In this document: one piece after another, positions 9,271 through 17,481 of the stretch
How the letters are laid out: every line of letters starts with the position of its first letter
Numbering within the stretch: position 1 is the first letter of the stretch
The notes under the pieces: generated by a model
Told to the model about the DNA's origin: nothing
Seen by the model: only the letters and a program-made list of their open reading frames with translations
Database searches by the model: none
Program-made: the position numbers and the translations under genes
Assembly (NCBI RefSeq): GCF_008386495.1
Contig: NZ_VTHJ01000048.1
Location: 1-64,000 of the forward strand
Direction of reading: 5' to 3'
DNA: 64,000 bases
Source of the DNA: Streptomyces tailanensis
GTDB lineage: Bacteria; Actinomycetota; Actinomycetes; Streptomycetales; Streptomycetaceae

Positions 9271-9301
9271 ATTCTGAATGACAGAGTTCAATGCAATGAA
9301 C
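9271..9301. promoter_or_regulatory. operator-like inverted repeats between XRE-cupin and EamA genes
   Basis: ATTCTGAAT (9271-9279) is a perfect nine-base palindrome, and GTTCA/TGAAC arms (9286-9290, 9297-9301) form a 16-base inverted repeat. The cluster is AT-richer than its surroundings and sits in the divergent promoter region, as expected for autoregulation plus control of the exporter. Confidence 0.5.
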
Positions 9302-9351
9302 TACGGTGTGGTGCACCCTTCGTTCACCGAACTGTACTGCGAGGCCACCGC

Positions 9352-10209
9352 ATGACCGCACTCTTCGCCCTGGCCACCAGCCTGCTGTGGGGGCTGGCCG
9401 ACTTCGGCGGCGGTCTGCTGACCCGACGGGTCCCCGCGCTCACGGTGGTCGTCGTCTCGCAGTCGATCGCGGCGGCCGTGCTCGGGACGATCGTGGTCGC
9501 GACCGGCGGCTGGAGCGAGGCCGGCCCTCAACTGTGGTTCGCCGTGGCCGCCGGCCTGGTCGGCCCGGTCGCCATGCTCGCCTTCTACAAGGCGCTCGCC
9601 CTGGGCCCGATGGGCGTGGTCTCCCCACTCGGCTCCCTGGGCGTGGCCGTCCCGGTCGGCGTGGGTCTCGTCCTCGGCGAACGCCCCGGCCTGCTGCAGT
9701 TCCTGGGCATCCTTGTCGCCGTCGCAGGCGTGGTCCTCGCGGGCGGCCCGCAGTTCAAGGGCGCACCCGTCCAACGGCAGGCCCTCCTCCTCACCCTCCT
9801 CGCGGCCTTCGGCTTCGGCGCGGTGATGGCCCTGATCGCCGAGGCGTCGACGACCCTCAACGGCCTCTTCCTGGCCCTGTTCGTCCAACGCGTCACCAAC
9901 ATCGCCGCAGGCGGCACGGCCCTGTACGTGGCGGTCCGACGCGGCACCCCCGCCCTCCCCCCGGAAGGCTTCCCGTACCGCTCCCTCCCCGCCTTCGCCT
10001 TCGTAGGCCTGGCGGACGTAGCAGCCAACGGAACGTACGCCCTGGCCGCGCAAACCGGCCCGGTCACCGTGGCCGCCGTCCTGGCCTCCCTCTACCCGGT
10101 GATCACCGCCCTCGCCGCCCGAACGATGCTCGGCGAACGCCTACGGGCCGTACAGGCAGCGGGAGCGGGCCTGGCCTTGGTGGGAACGGTCCTGCTGGCG
10201 ACGGGTTAG
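9352..10209 (+). CDS. EamA/DMT family transporter
   Basis: A 285-residue inner-membrane protein with about ten hydrophobic segments arranged as two EamA repeats, the drug/metabolite transporter fold. Members export amino acids, metabolites or toxic compounds. The first repeat starts ALFALATSLLWGLADFGGG, and the second carries the typical LASLYPVITALAARTMLGE signature near the end. I chose the ATG giving MTALFALATS, directly at the first membrane segment. It is divergent from the XRE-cupin regulator and is its probable target. Substrate is unknown. It is one of three EamA genes in the window. Confidence 0.9.
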   Translation: MTALFALATSLLWGLADFGGGLLTRRVPALTVVVVSQSIAAAVLGTIVVATGGWSEAGPQLWFAVAAGLVGPVAMLAFYKALALGPMGVVSPLGSLGVAVPVGVGLVLGERPGLLQFLGILVAVAGVVLAGGPQFKGAPVQRQALLLTLLAAFGFGAVMALIAEASTTLNGLFLALFVQRVTNIAAGGTALYVAVRRGTPALPPEGFPYRSLPAFAFVGLADVAANGTYALAAQTGPVTVAAVLASLYPVITALAARTMLGERLRAVQAAGAGLALVGTVLLATG

Positions 10210-10238
10210 AGCACCTTCCCAGCAGGGGCCGGCTTTTC

Positions 10239-10283
10239 AGGGGCGCGGGGAACCGCGCGACAAGCCACAATGGACCCGCACCC
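10239..10283 (+). repeat. dispersed intergenic palindromic repeat, copy 1
   Basis: AGGGGCGCGGGGAACCGCGC opens a roughly 45-base element that also contains GACAAGCCACAA and ends near GGACCCGCACCC. Closely related copies lie at 18327-18372 and 50811-50856, always between genes. The core GCGCGGGGAACCGCGC is self-complementary. This resembles a common Streptomyces intergenic repeat. Confidence 0.7.
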
Positions 10284-10309
10284 GCCACACGACAAACGCC
10301 CCCGAGCTA

Positions 10310-11056
10310 TTAGGCGGTCTCCCCCATCCCTTCCGCCTCCAACTCAGCCAACGCCAACAACTGCTCCGGTGTAACCCCGGAGGGAATCGGCACAGGCGCA
10401 GGCGTCCGAAGCGGCGGCTGCCACCCCTCCACCGCATCCCACCGCCGTACGACCTTCGCGGGCGCCCCGGCCACCACACAGCGATCCGGCACCACACCAC
10501 GCACCACGGCCCCGGCGGCCACCACCACATTCCGCCCGATCCGCGCCCCCGGCAGAATCACCGCCCCCGTGCCGATCCAGCACCCGGGCCCGATCGACAC
10601 CGGATCCATCCGCGGCCACTGCTTGCCGATGGGCTCGTCGGGATCGTCGTACGAGTGGTTCGTGGACGTCACATACACATACGGCCCGACGTAGCAGTCG
10701 CTGCCGATCGTGACGGTCGTATCGGCGATGACATGGCTGCCGCGCCCGAGGACGACACCGTCACCGATGCGCAGGATCGGTTCGGCACCGAGGTCGAGGT
10801 CGGGCATCAATCCGGCGGTCAGGGTGACCTGTTCGCCGATGATGCAGTGGGCGCCCAGATGGATCCACGGCTCACCGAAGACCGTGCCGAGCGGAAAGGC
10901 CAGTCTGGTACCCGTTCCCATCGCGCCGAAGCGGAAGCGTCCGGGCCGCTCGGCCGTCACCGACCCCGTGCGCTGCAGCCATGCCCAGCCCGCATGGACG
11001 GCGCGCTGTACGAGGCGACACCGCCAGGACGAGAACGTGTTCTCACTCTTCGGCAC
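10310..11056 (-). CDS. left-handed beta-helix acyltransferase (hexapeptide repeat)
   Basis: A 248-residue enzyme with hexapeptide repeats (for example LGAHCIIGEQVTLTAG and IGRNVVVAAGAVVRG) forming a left-handed beta-helix, the fold of maltose/galactoside and sugar O-acetyltransferases. The His of STNHSYDDP matches the catalytic histidine position of that family. An N-terminal helical region (about 1-45) and a C-terminal tail of about 35 residues flank the helix. I start at the GTG that gives MPKSENTF, preceded by GGTGAG; a GTG nine codons upstream is an alternative. The acceptor is unknown, probably a sugar or cell-surface glycan. It is divergent from a gamma-carbonic-anhydrase-like gene with the same fold. 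Confidence 0.85.
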   Translation of the reverse strand: MPKSENTFSSWRCRLVQRAVHAGWAWLQRTGSVTAERPGRFRFGAMGTGTRLAFPLGTVFGEPWIHLGAHCIIGEQVTLTAGLMPDLDLGAEPILRIGDGVVLGRGSHVIADTTVTIGSDCYVGPYVYVTSTNHSYDDPDEPIGKQWPRMDPVSIGPGCWIGTGAVILPGARIGRNVVVAAGAVVRGVVPDRCVVAGAPAKVVRRWDAVEGWQPPLRTPAPVPIPSGVTPEQLLALAELEAEGMGETA

Positions 11057-11179
11057 CCGCTCACCGTACTCACCGGGCGGCACGCGCGCGGTGTCGTACG
11101 GCTGTGATCTTCACCCCACGCAGGGTCCCGCCCATGGCTTACGGTTCGCGTGGGACTGATCCACGACGAGGAGGCGGCA

Positions 11180-11722
11180 ATGACTCGGCAGCGGGCGCTG
11201 ATCACGGCATTCGGCGGCAAGAGGCCGGACGTGGAGGAGGCCGCGTTCGTCTCCCCCACGGCGGTGGTGATCGGAGACGTGACGCTCCACGCCGGGTCGA
11301 GCGTCTGGTACGGGGCGGTGTTGCGCGCGGAGTACGAGCCGATCGTCATCGGCGCCGACGCCAACATCCAGGACAACTGCACGCTGCATGTCGATCCCGG
11401 GTTCCCGATCTCCATCGGCGAGCGCGTCTCGATCGGGCACAACGCGGTGGTGCACGGGGCGACGGTGGAGGACGACTGTCTGATCGGTATGGGTGCGACC
11501 GTGCTGAACGGCGCGGTGATCGGGGCGGGGTCCTTGGTGGCCGCACAGGCCCTGGTGCCCCAGGGGATGCGGGTGCCGCCCGGTTCGCTGGTCGCGGGGG
11601 TGCCGGCGAAGGTGAAGCGGCCCCTCACCGATGAGGAGCGTGAGGGGATCTCGCTGAACGGGGCGGTCTACACGGAGCTGGCGAAGGGGCACCAGGAGGC
11701 GCAGGAGAGCTACGGCGTCTGA
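11180..11722 (+). CDS. gamma-carbonic anhydrase family protein
   Basis: A 180-residue left-handed beta-helix protein of the gamma-CA (YrdA/PaaY) group. The three zinc-ligand histidines are present: TLHVD, then IGHNAVVHG, with the surrounding DNCTLH and EDDCLIGMG motifs intact, so metal binding is likely. The Arg in VLRAEYE is kept, but the usual following Asp is Glu. The ATG follows GAGGAGG at about six bases; the longer GTG frame is unsupported. Whether it is a true anhydrase cannot be decided from sequence, as many homologues show no measured activity. It may share a promoter region with the divergent acyltransferase. Confidence 0.88.
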   Translation: MTRQRALITAFGGKRPDVEEAAFVSPTAVVIGDVTLHAGSSVWYGAVLRAEYEPIVIGADANIQDNCTLHVDPGFPISIGERVSIGHNAVVHGATVEDDCLIGMGATVLNGAVIGAGSLVAAQALVPQGMRVPPGSLVAGVPAKVKRPLTDEEREGISLNGAVYTELAKGHQEAQESYGV

Positions 11723-11731
11723 AGGGGCGCC

Positions 11732-12382
11732 CTACTCGGCGGCGGGGACCAGTTCACCTTCGGGGCTCTCTGCCTTCTCCGCCGCCTTCTTGGCCTTCCG
11801 CTTGATCACCAGCATCGACGTGGCACCGATCAGCACCGCCAGGACCAGGCCCAGCCAGGAGAACCGCTTGAGCCAGGCCTCGGCGACCACGCCGACGTAG
11901 TAGATGACGGCGGTGGTGCCGCCGGCCCAGAGGATGCCGCCGAGGACGTTGGCCGTGAGGAAGCGCCAGTAGGGCATCTGGAGGACGCCGGCGAGCGGGC
12001 CGGCGAAGATGCGCAGCAGGGCGATGAAGCGGCCGAAGAAGACGGCCCACATGCCCCAGCGGTCGAAGGACCGTTCGGCGACCGCGATATTGCTCTCGCT
12101 GAAGTGTTTGGGGAACCTGCGCCCGAGCTTGGCGAGGAGCGGACGTCCGCCTTTGCGGCCGATGGCGTAACCGATGGAGTCACCGATGATCGCGCCGGCC
12201 GTCGCGCAGGCTCCGAGGATGAACGGGTTGATGTCGCCGTGCTGGGAGGCGAGCAGCGCGGAGGAGACCAGGATGATCTCGCCCGGCAGCGGGATTCCGA
12301 GGCTCTCCAGGCCGATGACCACGCCCACCAGCAGATAGATGCTGAGTGGGGGCACTGTTTCGAGCCACTCCTGGACGTGCAA
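11732..12382 (-). CDS. DedA/SNARE-associated family membrane protein
   Basis: A 216-residue polytopic inner-membrane protein of the DedA family, linked to undecaprenyl-phosphate or lipid flipping and membrane homeostasis. Diagnostic segments are present: ESLGIPLPGEIILVSS near the N-terminus, GDSIGYAIGRKGG mid-protein, and FFGRFIALLRIFAGPLAGV. The C-terminus is a charged Lys/Glu tail (KRKAKKAAEKAE). The TTG start is well supported by GGGAGGA seven bases upstream. It converges with the carbonic-anhydrase gene, leaving only nine bases between stops. Confidence 0.9.
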   Translation of the reverse strand: MHVQEWLETVPPLSIYLLVGVVIGLESLGIPLPGEIILVSSALLASQHGDINPFILGACATAGAIIGDSIGYAIGRKGGRPLLAKLGRRFPKHFSESNIAVAERSFDRWGMWAVFFGRFIALLRIFAGPLAGVLQMPYWRFLTANVLGGILWAGGTTAVIYYVGVVAEAWLKRFSWLGLVLAVLIGATSMLVIKRKAKKAAEKAESPEGELVPAAE

Positions 12383-12414
12383 AGCCGATTCCTCCCATGT
12401 AGCGGATCCCGGGC

Positions 12415-12447
12415 CCCCGGCGCGCGCTCACAGAGCGCACGCCGGGG
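12415..12447 (-). terminator. strong hairpin terminator after the carboxylesterase gene
   Basis: Fifteen bases (12415-12429) pair with 12433-12447 around a three-base loop, with a single G-U wobble on the minus-strand transcript. It lies just past the carboxylesterase stop and before the DedA start, so it insulates DedA from read-through. Confidence 0.75.
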
Positions 12448-12481
12448 CAGCCTACCCGCTTGGTTGGACGTCGGCGGAGTT

Positions 12482-14077
12482 CTACAGGTGGTCCCACAGG
12501 TCGCACTGGTGCTCACTGTGCACGGTCGTGCTCAGCCCGTTGCCGCCCTGTCCGGCGGTCCGGAGGGTGAGCACCTTCCCTCCGTCGGCCGGTGCGGCGG
12601 GCTGACCGGCGGCCCGTGGGACGCCGTCGCGGATGAAGGAGCCCCAGTAGTCGATCATCTGCCGGGACAGCGTCCGCTGCCCGGCGTTCAGCGGTGTCTC
12701 CAACCCGAAGTGCTTGAAGAGGTACTGCACCTCGTTGACATGGGTCGCGCCGAAGTCGAAGTCCGTGCCCAGGTCGCGCAGCGAGGCGAAGGGCGACGAG
12801 GTGCGGTCGGCGAACTCGTACGCGTACACCGGTCCGCGATCCGCGAGGAGCCCGGTCAGCCGCAGCGCGGAGCAGGCGAAGCGCTGGTCGCCCTGGGCCG
12901 TGCCGTAGGCGATGGTCGGCGAGGGGTACGCCGACAGCGGGTAGCGGTCCAGTGCGCGGTCGCCGAAGTCGGTGCGCATGACGCCCGGGTACTGCTCGGC
13001 CGTGAGCGGGGTGCCGACGGCGTCGAACCGGGCGAAGGCGAACAGCCGCCCCTCGTCCTGGTTGGCGCCGTTGAGGACGGGTACGCGGGCCGCCGCCCCC
13101 TTCGCGTACAGCGCGGCGGGCTGCTCGGGCAGGAAGTCGCCGCCGATCACGGGTCCCCAGTTCAGACCGGCCTGGGCGGCGAGGATCTCGGCGGCGGGCT
13201 TGGCGCGCAGGCAGGCCATGTCCGCGCAGTCCAGCTTCGCCATGAAGGCCTTGCCCTGCGCCACCGCCGTATCCTGCGTACGGGCCGCGCAGTCGCCGTA
13301 TGCCCCGCTCTGCACGATCCCGGCGTGGAACAGGCCCTTCGACGTCGGTGAGGCCATCTGGTTGCAGACCGAGCGGCCGCCCGCGGACTCGCCCGCGATG
13401 GTGACCCGGCCCGGATCGCCGCCGAAGCGACCGATGTTGGCGCGCACCCAGCGCAGCGCGGCCTGTTGGTCGAGCATGCCGAAGTTGCCGGAGACCCCGT
13501 CGCGCGACTCGGCGTCGAGGTCGGTCGTGGCGAGGAAACCCATCGCGCCCAGGCGGTAGTTGACGGTCACGACGACGGCGCCGGTCCGCCGTGCGAAGGT
13601 GTCCGGCACGATGTCCTCGCCGGCGCCCGCGGTGAGCCCGCCACCGTGCAGCCACACCATGACCGGGCGGGCGCCACGGCTGCCACGGCCTTCCGGCACG
13701 TACACATTGAGGTCGAGGCAGTCCTCGGTGTGGCTCGGCTGCTCATAGCCGGGGTCCCAACTCGCCGTCTGCACACATCTGTTCCCGAACTCCCGCGCCT
13801 CGCGCACCCCGTGCCAGGGCCGCGTCGACCGGGGCTCGGTCCAGCGGAGGTCTCCGACGGGCGGCTGAGCGTAGGGGATGCCGAGGAACTGCCGCCCCTC
13901 GGTGGTGGTTTCGCCGCGGATCCAGCCGGCGTCGGTGCGGACGAGGGTCGGCTGCCGGGGTTCGACGGCTTGTACGGGCGCGGGAGTCAACAGGGCGATG
14001 GCAAGGGCGGTTGCCGCTGCGCCGAGCCGCCATAAGCGGGTGGTTGCGGAACTCCGCCGGGACACGGTGTCTGACAT
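12482..14077 (-). CDS. secreted type-B carboxylesterase
   Basis: A 531-residue alpha/beta-hydrolase of the carboxylesterase/cholinesterase type. The signal peptide spans about residues 1-37 (hydrophobic AAATALAIALL, cleavage near VQA). The oxyanion motif HGGG is at 144-147, the nucleophile elbow GESAGG has its serine at 231, and Glu342 (NQDEG) and His446 (ATHVNE) complete the triad. Cysteine pairs expected for an exported enzyme are present (for example RCVQ and EDCLDL). The ATG follows GAAGGAG at ten bases. Substrate is probably an ester or lipid; polyester or phthalate activity is known in this family but cannot be inferred here. Confidence 0.92.
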   Translation of the reverse strand: MSDTVSRRSSATTRLWRLGAAATALAIALLTPAPVQAVEPRQPTLVRTDAGWIRGETTTEGRQFLGIPYAQPPVGDLRWTEPRSTRPWHGVREAREFGNRCVQTASWDPGYEQPSHTEDCLDLNVYVPEGRGSRGARPVMVWLHGGGLTAGAGEDIVPDTFARRTGAVVVTVNYRLGAMGFLATTDLDAESRDGVSGNFGMLDQQAALRWVRANIGRFGGDPGRVTIAGESAGGRSVCNQMASPTSKGLFHAGIVQSGAYGDCAARTQDTAVAQGKAFMAKLDCADMACLRAKPAAEILAAQAGLNWGPVIGGDFLPEQPAALYAKGAAARVPVLNGANQDEGRLFAFARFDAVGTPLTAEQYPGVMRTDFGDRALDRYPLSAYPSPTIAYGTAQGDQRFACSALRLTGLLADRGPVYAYEFADRTSSPFASLRDLGTDFDFGATHVNEVQYLFKHFGLETPLNAGQRTLSRQMIDYWGSFIRDGVPRAAGQPAAPADGGKVLTLRTAGQGGNGLSTTVHSEHQCDLWDHL

Positions 14078-14248
14078 GAAGCCGTCACTCCTTCGTGCAG
14101 GCGTCTGTGGACCGCGTGTGCGTATGCGTGTGCCGGGCGGGAAACTAGGGCCGGCGGTGACTCGCGTCAATGAAGTGAACGCAAGAAACCCTCGTCGCCC
14201 TCGTTCAATGGGAAGGAGAGGGCGGCGAGGGTCCGGGGGCGACCGGAG

Positions 14249-14701
14249 TCAGGCGTTGGGACGCAGCGTCCAGATGACGGTCATCTCGCCGGTCACGGCG
14301 CCGTCGGCGCGCCGGATGGCGACGGAGACGGGGAACTCGGGGCGCTGACCGGCGTCGAGTTCGGCGACGACCTCGGCGGCGGGGCGGCCCAGCGTCGCGG
14401 TGGCCGTGACCGGGCCCATCGCGAGCTTCTTGTACGCGATCTCCGCGCTGACCGCGAGCGGCACGGCACGGGAGAGTTGATCCCCGAACGCGGCGAGCAC
14501 GATCGTCCCGCTCGCCGTCTCCCCCAGCGTGAACATCACTCCGGCGTGCGGCCCGCCGACATGGTTGTGGTACTCGCTCTGATCGGGCAGCGCCACCACG
14601 GCCTTCTCCGCCGAGGTCTCCAGGAACTCCAACTTCAGTGTCCTGGCCATCGGCACCGTGGCGGCGAGCATCTCGCCGATCGACATCTGGTCTGCGCTCA
14701 T
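14249..14701 (-). CDS. hotdog-fold thioesterase-like protein (DUF4442/PaaI type)
   Basis: A 150-residue single hotdog domain. The central helix segment HNHVGGPHAGVMFTLGETASG matches the PaaI/DUF4442 pattern in which an HxGG/HAG motif forms the thioester site (read here at residues 45-60). Members hydrolyse acyl-CoA or act in fatty-acid metabolism. The ATG giving MSADQMSIGEML is chosen because the longer frame lacks coding character. It stands alone between the esterase and the divergent Gln/Pro-rich protein. The acyl substrate is unknown. Confidence 0.82.
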   Translation of the reverse strand: MSADQMSIGEMLAATVPMARTLKLEFLETSAEKAVVALPDQSEYHNHVGGPHAGVMFTLGETASGTIVLAAFGDQLSRAVPLAVSAEIAYKKLAMGPVTATATLGRPAAEVVAELDAGQRPEFPVSVAIRRADGAVTGEMTVIWTLRPNA

Positions 14702-14858
14702 GACCCAGATGTTACCCGCGAGTAGACAACCTGGCCAGGAGCGCCCGGCGTCAAAAGTCGTCGGCCCGGGGCGTTTTGGAGCCGTTCGTCCCAACTGCAA
14801 AGCCGCTTGGTGGACTCCCGTGGCACCCCGCCCCCCGGCGCCTTTATGGTTACGAGCC

Positions 14859-16010
14859 ATGTGGCCAGGACAGCAGCAGCCGCCCGGGGGCGAGCACAAT
14901 CCGCAGCAGCCGAACCCGTATCAGCAACCGGGGTACGGACAGCCGGGACAGCCGGCACCAGGACAGCCGGGGCAGCCGGGGCAACCGGGGCAACCGGGGC
15001 AACCGGGGCAACCGGGACCAGGACAGCCGGGACAGCCAGGACAGTCGGGATACCAACAGCCGGGGTACCAGCAGCCCAACCCCTACCAGCAGCCCGGTTA
15101 CCAGTCGACGGGTCAGCAGTCCGCGTACGGGCAGCAGCCCCAGTGGGGTACCCCGGCTCCCGTGGGCGCTCCGGAACCGCCGGGCGGAGGCGGCGGCAAC
15201 CGGACCAAGCTGATCGCGATCATCGCGGCCACGGCCGTCGTCGTGGCGGCCGGGGTGACCGGGTTCCTCGTCCTCGGCGGCGACGGGGACGAGAAGACCG
15301 AGGCGAAGAACAAGCCGGCGCCGTCGGTCTCCTCATCACCGACCCCGTCGCCGTCCGTTTCGGAGAACCCGCGCGGCGAGGACGCCGGGGCGAAGCCGAC
15401 CATCGAGGGCTGGAAGGTCGTCGTCAACCCCAAGTGGGGCACGGCCTTCGACGTTCCCGCCGAGTGGGAGGTCTCCTCGCCCGACACGTTCATCGGCTTC
15501 GAGGACAGTGAGAAGGGCGACGGCTCGGTCCTCATCGGCATGTCGGCGCCCGCGCACCTGAAGACGGAGTGGTGCACGTCCGACGACGACAAGGACGGCA
15601 ACGAGGACACCAAGTCCCTCGCCGCCGTGGGCACCAAGGGCCAGCAGGGCGCCAAGGACACCGCCGACATCGCCCGCAACGACTCGGCGTGGTGGGTCTT
15701 CGGCGGCTACACCGACCAGAAGGAAGCCTCCAAGAAGCTGATGACCGTCGGCAAGCCCGAGACGTACACGACGACGTCGGGCGTCGAGGGCAGTGTCGCA
15801 ACCACCCACTCCAGCGGCGTGACCAAGAAGAGCAAGAGCAAGTGCGACAGCGACGGCAAGGCGACGACGTTCGCTTTCAAGAACTCGGCGGGTGACTTCG
15901 TCTCCTGGACGTTCCACGGCGCCAAGGGCGTGAAGGAGGAGGTCCCGGACGCGACGGTGCAGAAGATCCTGAGCACGGTACGCCTCTACGGCGAACCGAC
16001 GGGCGGCTGA
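14859..16010 (+). CDS. single-pass membrane protein with Gln/Pro/Gly-rich N-terminus, function unknown
   Basis: A 383-residue protein I cannot assign to a named family. Residues 1-110 are a disordered cytoplasmic region built from GQP and YQQPGYQ repeats, then a Gly-rich GGGGGN patch, a single membrane helix (LIAIIAATAVVVAAGVTGFLVL, about 117-138), a Ser/Pro linker, and a C-terminal extracellular domain of about 210 residues with two cysteines (EWCTSD and SKCDSD) likely to form a disulfide. Gln/Pro-rich tails plus one membrane helix are typical of actinobacterial cell-envelope proteins. The ATG lacks a strong ribosome binding site. A perfect terminator follows, so it is probably monocistronic. 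Confidence 0.75.
   Translation: MWPGQQQPPGGEHNPQQPNPYQQPGYGQPGQPAPGQPGQPGQPGQPGQPGQPGPGQPGQPGQSGYQQPGYQQPNPYQQPGYQSTGQQSAYGQQPQWGTPAPVGAPEPPGGGGGNRTKLIAIIAATAVVVAAGVTGFLVLGGDGDEKTEAKNKPAPSVSSSPTPSPSVSENPRGEDAGAKPTIEGWKVVVNPKWGTAFDVPAEWEVSSPDTFIGFEDSEKGDGSVLIGMSAPAHLKTEWCTSDDDKDGNEDTKSLAAVGTKGQQGAKDTADIARNDSAWWVFGGYTDQKEASKKLMTVGKPETYTTTSGVEGSVATTHSSGVTKKSKSKCDSDGKATTFAFKNSAGDFVSWTFHGAKGVKEEVPDATVQKILSTVRLYGEPTGG
14961..15047 (+). repeat. in-frame 9-bp minisatellite encoding Gly-Gln-Pro
   Basis: Nine copies of a 9-base unit (GGGCAACCG and variants such as GGACAGCCG) run in frame, interrupted once by GGACCA. Four central copies are identical. Each copy adds about one GQP triplet to the disordered tail, so copy number can vary without a frameshift. 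Confidence 0.85.
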
Positions 16011-16018
16011 GACAGCGG

Positions 16019-16051
16019 GGTACGGGGGTGACAGTGGTCGACCCCCGTACC
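16019..16051 (+). terminator. perfect 11-bp hairpin terminator
   Basis: GGTACGGGGGT (16019-16029) pairs perfectly with ACCCCCGTACC (16041-16051) across an 11-base loop, nine bases after the stop of the Gln/Pro-rich protein gene. No T-run follows, which is normal for high-GC actinobacterial terminators. Confidence 0.75.
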
Positions 16052-16060
16052 TCTCCGTTC

Positions 16061-16096
16061 CTCCCTGTGCTCCCTGTGCTCTCCGTGCTCCCTGTG
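16061..16096 (+). repeat. short 9-bp tandem repeat
   Basis: CTCCCTGTG occurs three times and CTCTCCGTG once in four contiguous 9-base units, directly after the terminator and before the MFS promoter. It has no coding role. Confidence 0.7.
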
Positions 16097-16144
16097 GTTG
16101 TCTCGCCCCTGGCCCGATCTGGCCGTATGCCCGGACGAAACGAT

Positions 16145-16173
16145 TTGGCAGGAGCTGTCGGGGCGGCGATAGT
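16145..16173 (+). promoter_or_regulatory. near-consensus promoter giving a leaderless MFS transcript
   Basis: TTGGCA (16145-16150) and GATAGT (16168-16173) are separated by exactly 17 bases. The predicted start, seven bases past the -10 element, is the G of the GTG start codon at 16180. No ribosome binding site lies at a usable distance, which supports leaderless initiation. Confidence 0.65.
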
Positions 16174-16179
16174 CGGCCC

Positions 16180-17481
16180 GTGACCACTCCCGTCTCCTTC
16201 CGCCGCCGCCCCGCCTGGGCGGGCCGCAACTACACCCTGCTGACCACGGCCGCGGTCGTTACCAACCTGGGCAGCCACGGCGCCCTGATCGCGGCCGCGT
16301 TCGCGGTTCTGGAGGCGGGCGGCGACGGCGGGGACGTCGGTCTGGTCGCGGCGGCGCGGACGTTGCCGCTGGTGCTGTTCCTGCTGATCGGCGGCGCGGT
16401 CGCCGACCGACTGCCACGGCACCACGTCATGGTCGCGGCGAACACCCTCAACTGCCTCTCCCAGGCGGCCTTCGCGGTGCTCGTCCTCGCCGGGGAGGCG
16501 CACCTGTGGCAGATGATGCTGCTGTCCGCGCTCGGTGGCACCGGGCAGGCGTTCTTCGGCCCGGCCTCCGAAGGCATGCTGCTGTCCTCGGTGACCGCCG
16601 AGCAGGCGGGGCGGGCCTTCGCGCTGTTCCGCTTCGCCTCCCAGGGCGCGGTGATGGGCGGGGCGGCCCTCGGCGGCGTGCTGGTCGCGCTGATCGGCCC
16701 GGGCTGGGTGCTCGCGGTGGACGCGGTCGCGTTCGCTATCGCCGGTGGTCTGCGTGCGTTCCTCGACGTGAGCCATGTGCCGGACCGCGAGCCGGGCCAC
16801 GGCATGCTCGCCGATCTCCGGGACGGCTGGCGGGAGTTCATCGGCCGAACCTGGCTGTGGGCCATCGTCGTCCAGTTCTCCCTCGTCAACGCGGTCATCG
16901 TGGCCGCCGACGCGGTCTACGGTCCCCAGGTCGCCCGCGACAGCCTCGGCGGCGCGGGTCCGTGGGGCCTGGCGCTGGCGCTGTACGGGGCCGGAAACGC
17001 CGTCGGGGCCCTGATCATGACCCGCTGGAAACCACGACGTCTCCTCCTCGTCGGCGTCCTCTGCGTCTTCCCGTTCGCCCTCCCCTCCGCGGCGCTCGCC
17101 GTGCCGACACCGCTCGCCGTGCTGTGCGTGACGATGTTCGTCAGCGGTGTGTCGATCGAGGTGTTCGGCGTCTCCTGGATGACCGCGCTGCACCAGGAGA
17201 TCCCCGAGGAGAAGCTGTCCCGCGTCTCGGCGTACGACTGGTTCGGCTCGGTGGCGATGGTGCCGCTCGCCACCGCGCTGGCGGGCCCGGCGGAGAGCGC
17301 CGCAGGGCGTACGGCGGCCCTGTGGGGCTGTGCCGCGCTGTGCACCGCGGCCACGGCGGCGGTGCTGTGCGTACGAGACGTACGCACCCTGACCAGGCGC
17401 GGCACACCGGTCACCCTCACCAAACCGGACGCCGAACCCGGCTCAGCCGATGCCGAAGGCCCCGTCGGGCGGCTCGGGTGA
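16180..17481 (+). CDS. MFS transporter
   Basis: A 433-residue polytopic membrane protein of the major facilitator superfamily, with the features of the actinobacterial drug/enterobactin-exporter-like (MFS_3) group: about twelve hydrophobic segments, a loop motif GGAVADRLPRHHVM between helices 2 and 3, and a charged central loop (HVPDREPGHGMLADLRDGW). Substrate is unknown. The GTG is the first base of the predicted transcript, so this is probably a leaderless mRNA. Its 3' end overlaps the convergent spermidine-synthase-like gene by 39 bases. Confidence 0.9.
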   Translation: MTTPVSFRRRPAWAGRNYTLLTTAAVVTNLGSHGALIAAAFAVLEAGGDGGDVGLVAAARTLPLVLFLLIGGAVADRLPRHHVMVAANTLNCLSQAAFAVLVLAGEAHLWQMMLLSALGGTGQAFFGPASEGMLLSSVTAEQAGRAFALFRFASQGAVMGGAALGGVLVALIGPGWVLAVDAVAFAIAGGLRAFLDVSHVPDREPGHGMLADLRDGWREFIGRTWLWAIVVQFSLVNAVIVAADAVYGPQVARDSLGGAGPWGLALALYGAGNAVGALIMTRWKPRRLLLVGVLCVFPFALPSAALAVPTPLAVLCVTMFVSGVSIEVFGVSWMTALHQEIPEEKLSRVSAYDWFGSVAMVPLATALAGPAESAAGRTAALWGCAALCTAATAAVLCVRDVRTLTRRGTPVTLTKPDAEPGSADAEGPVGRLG

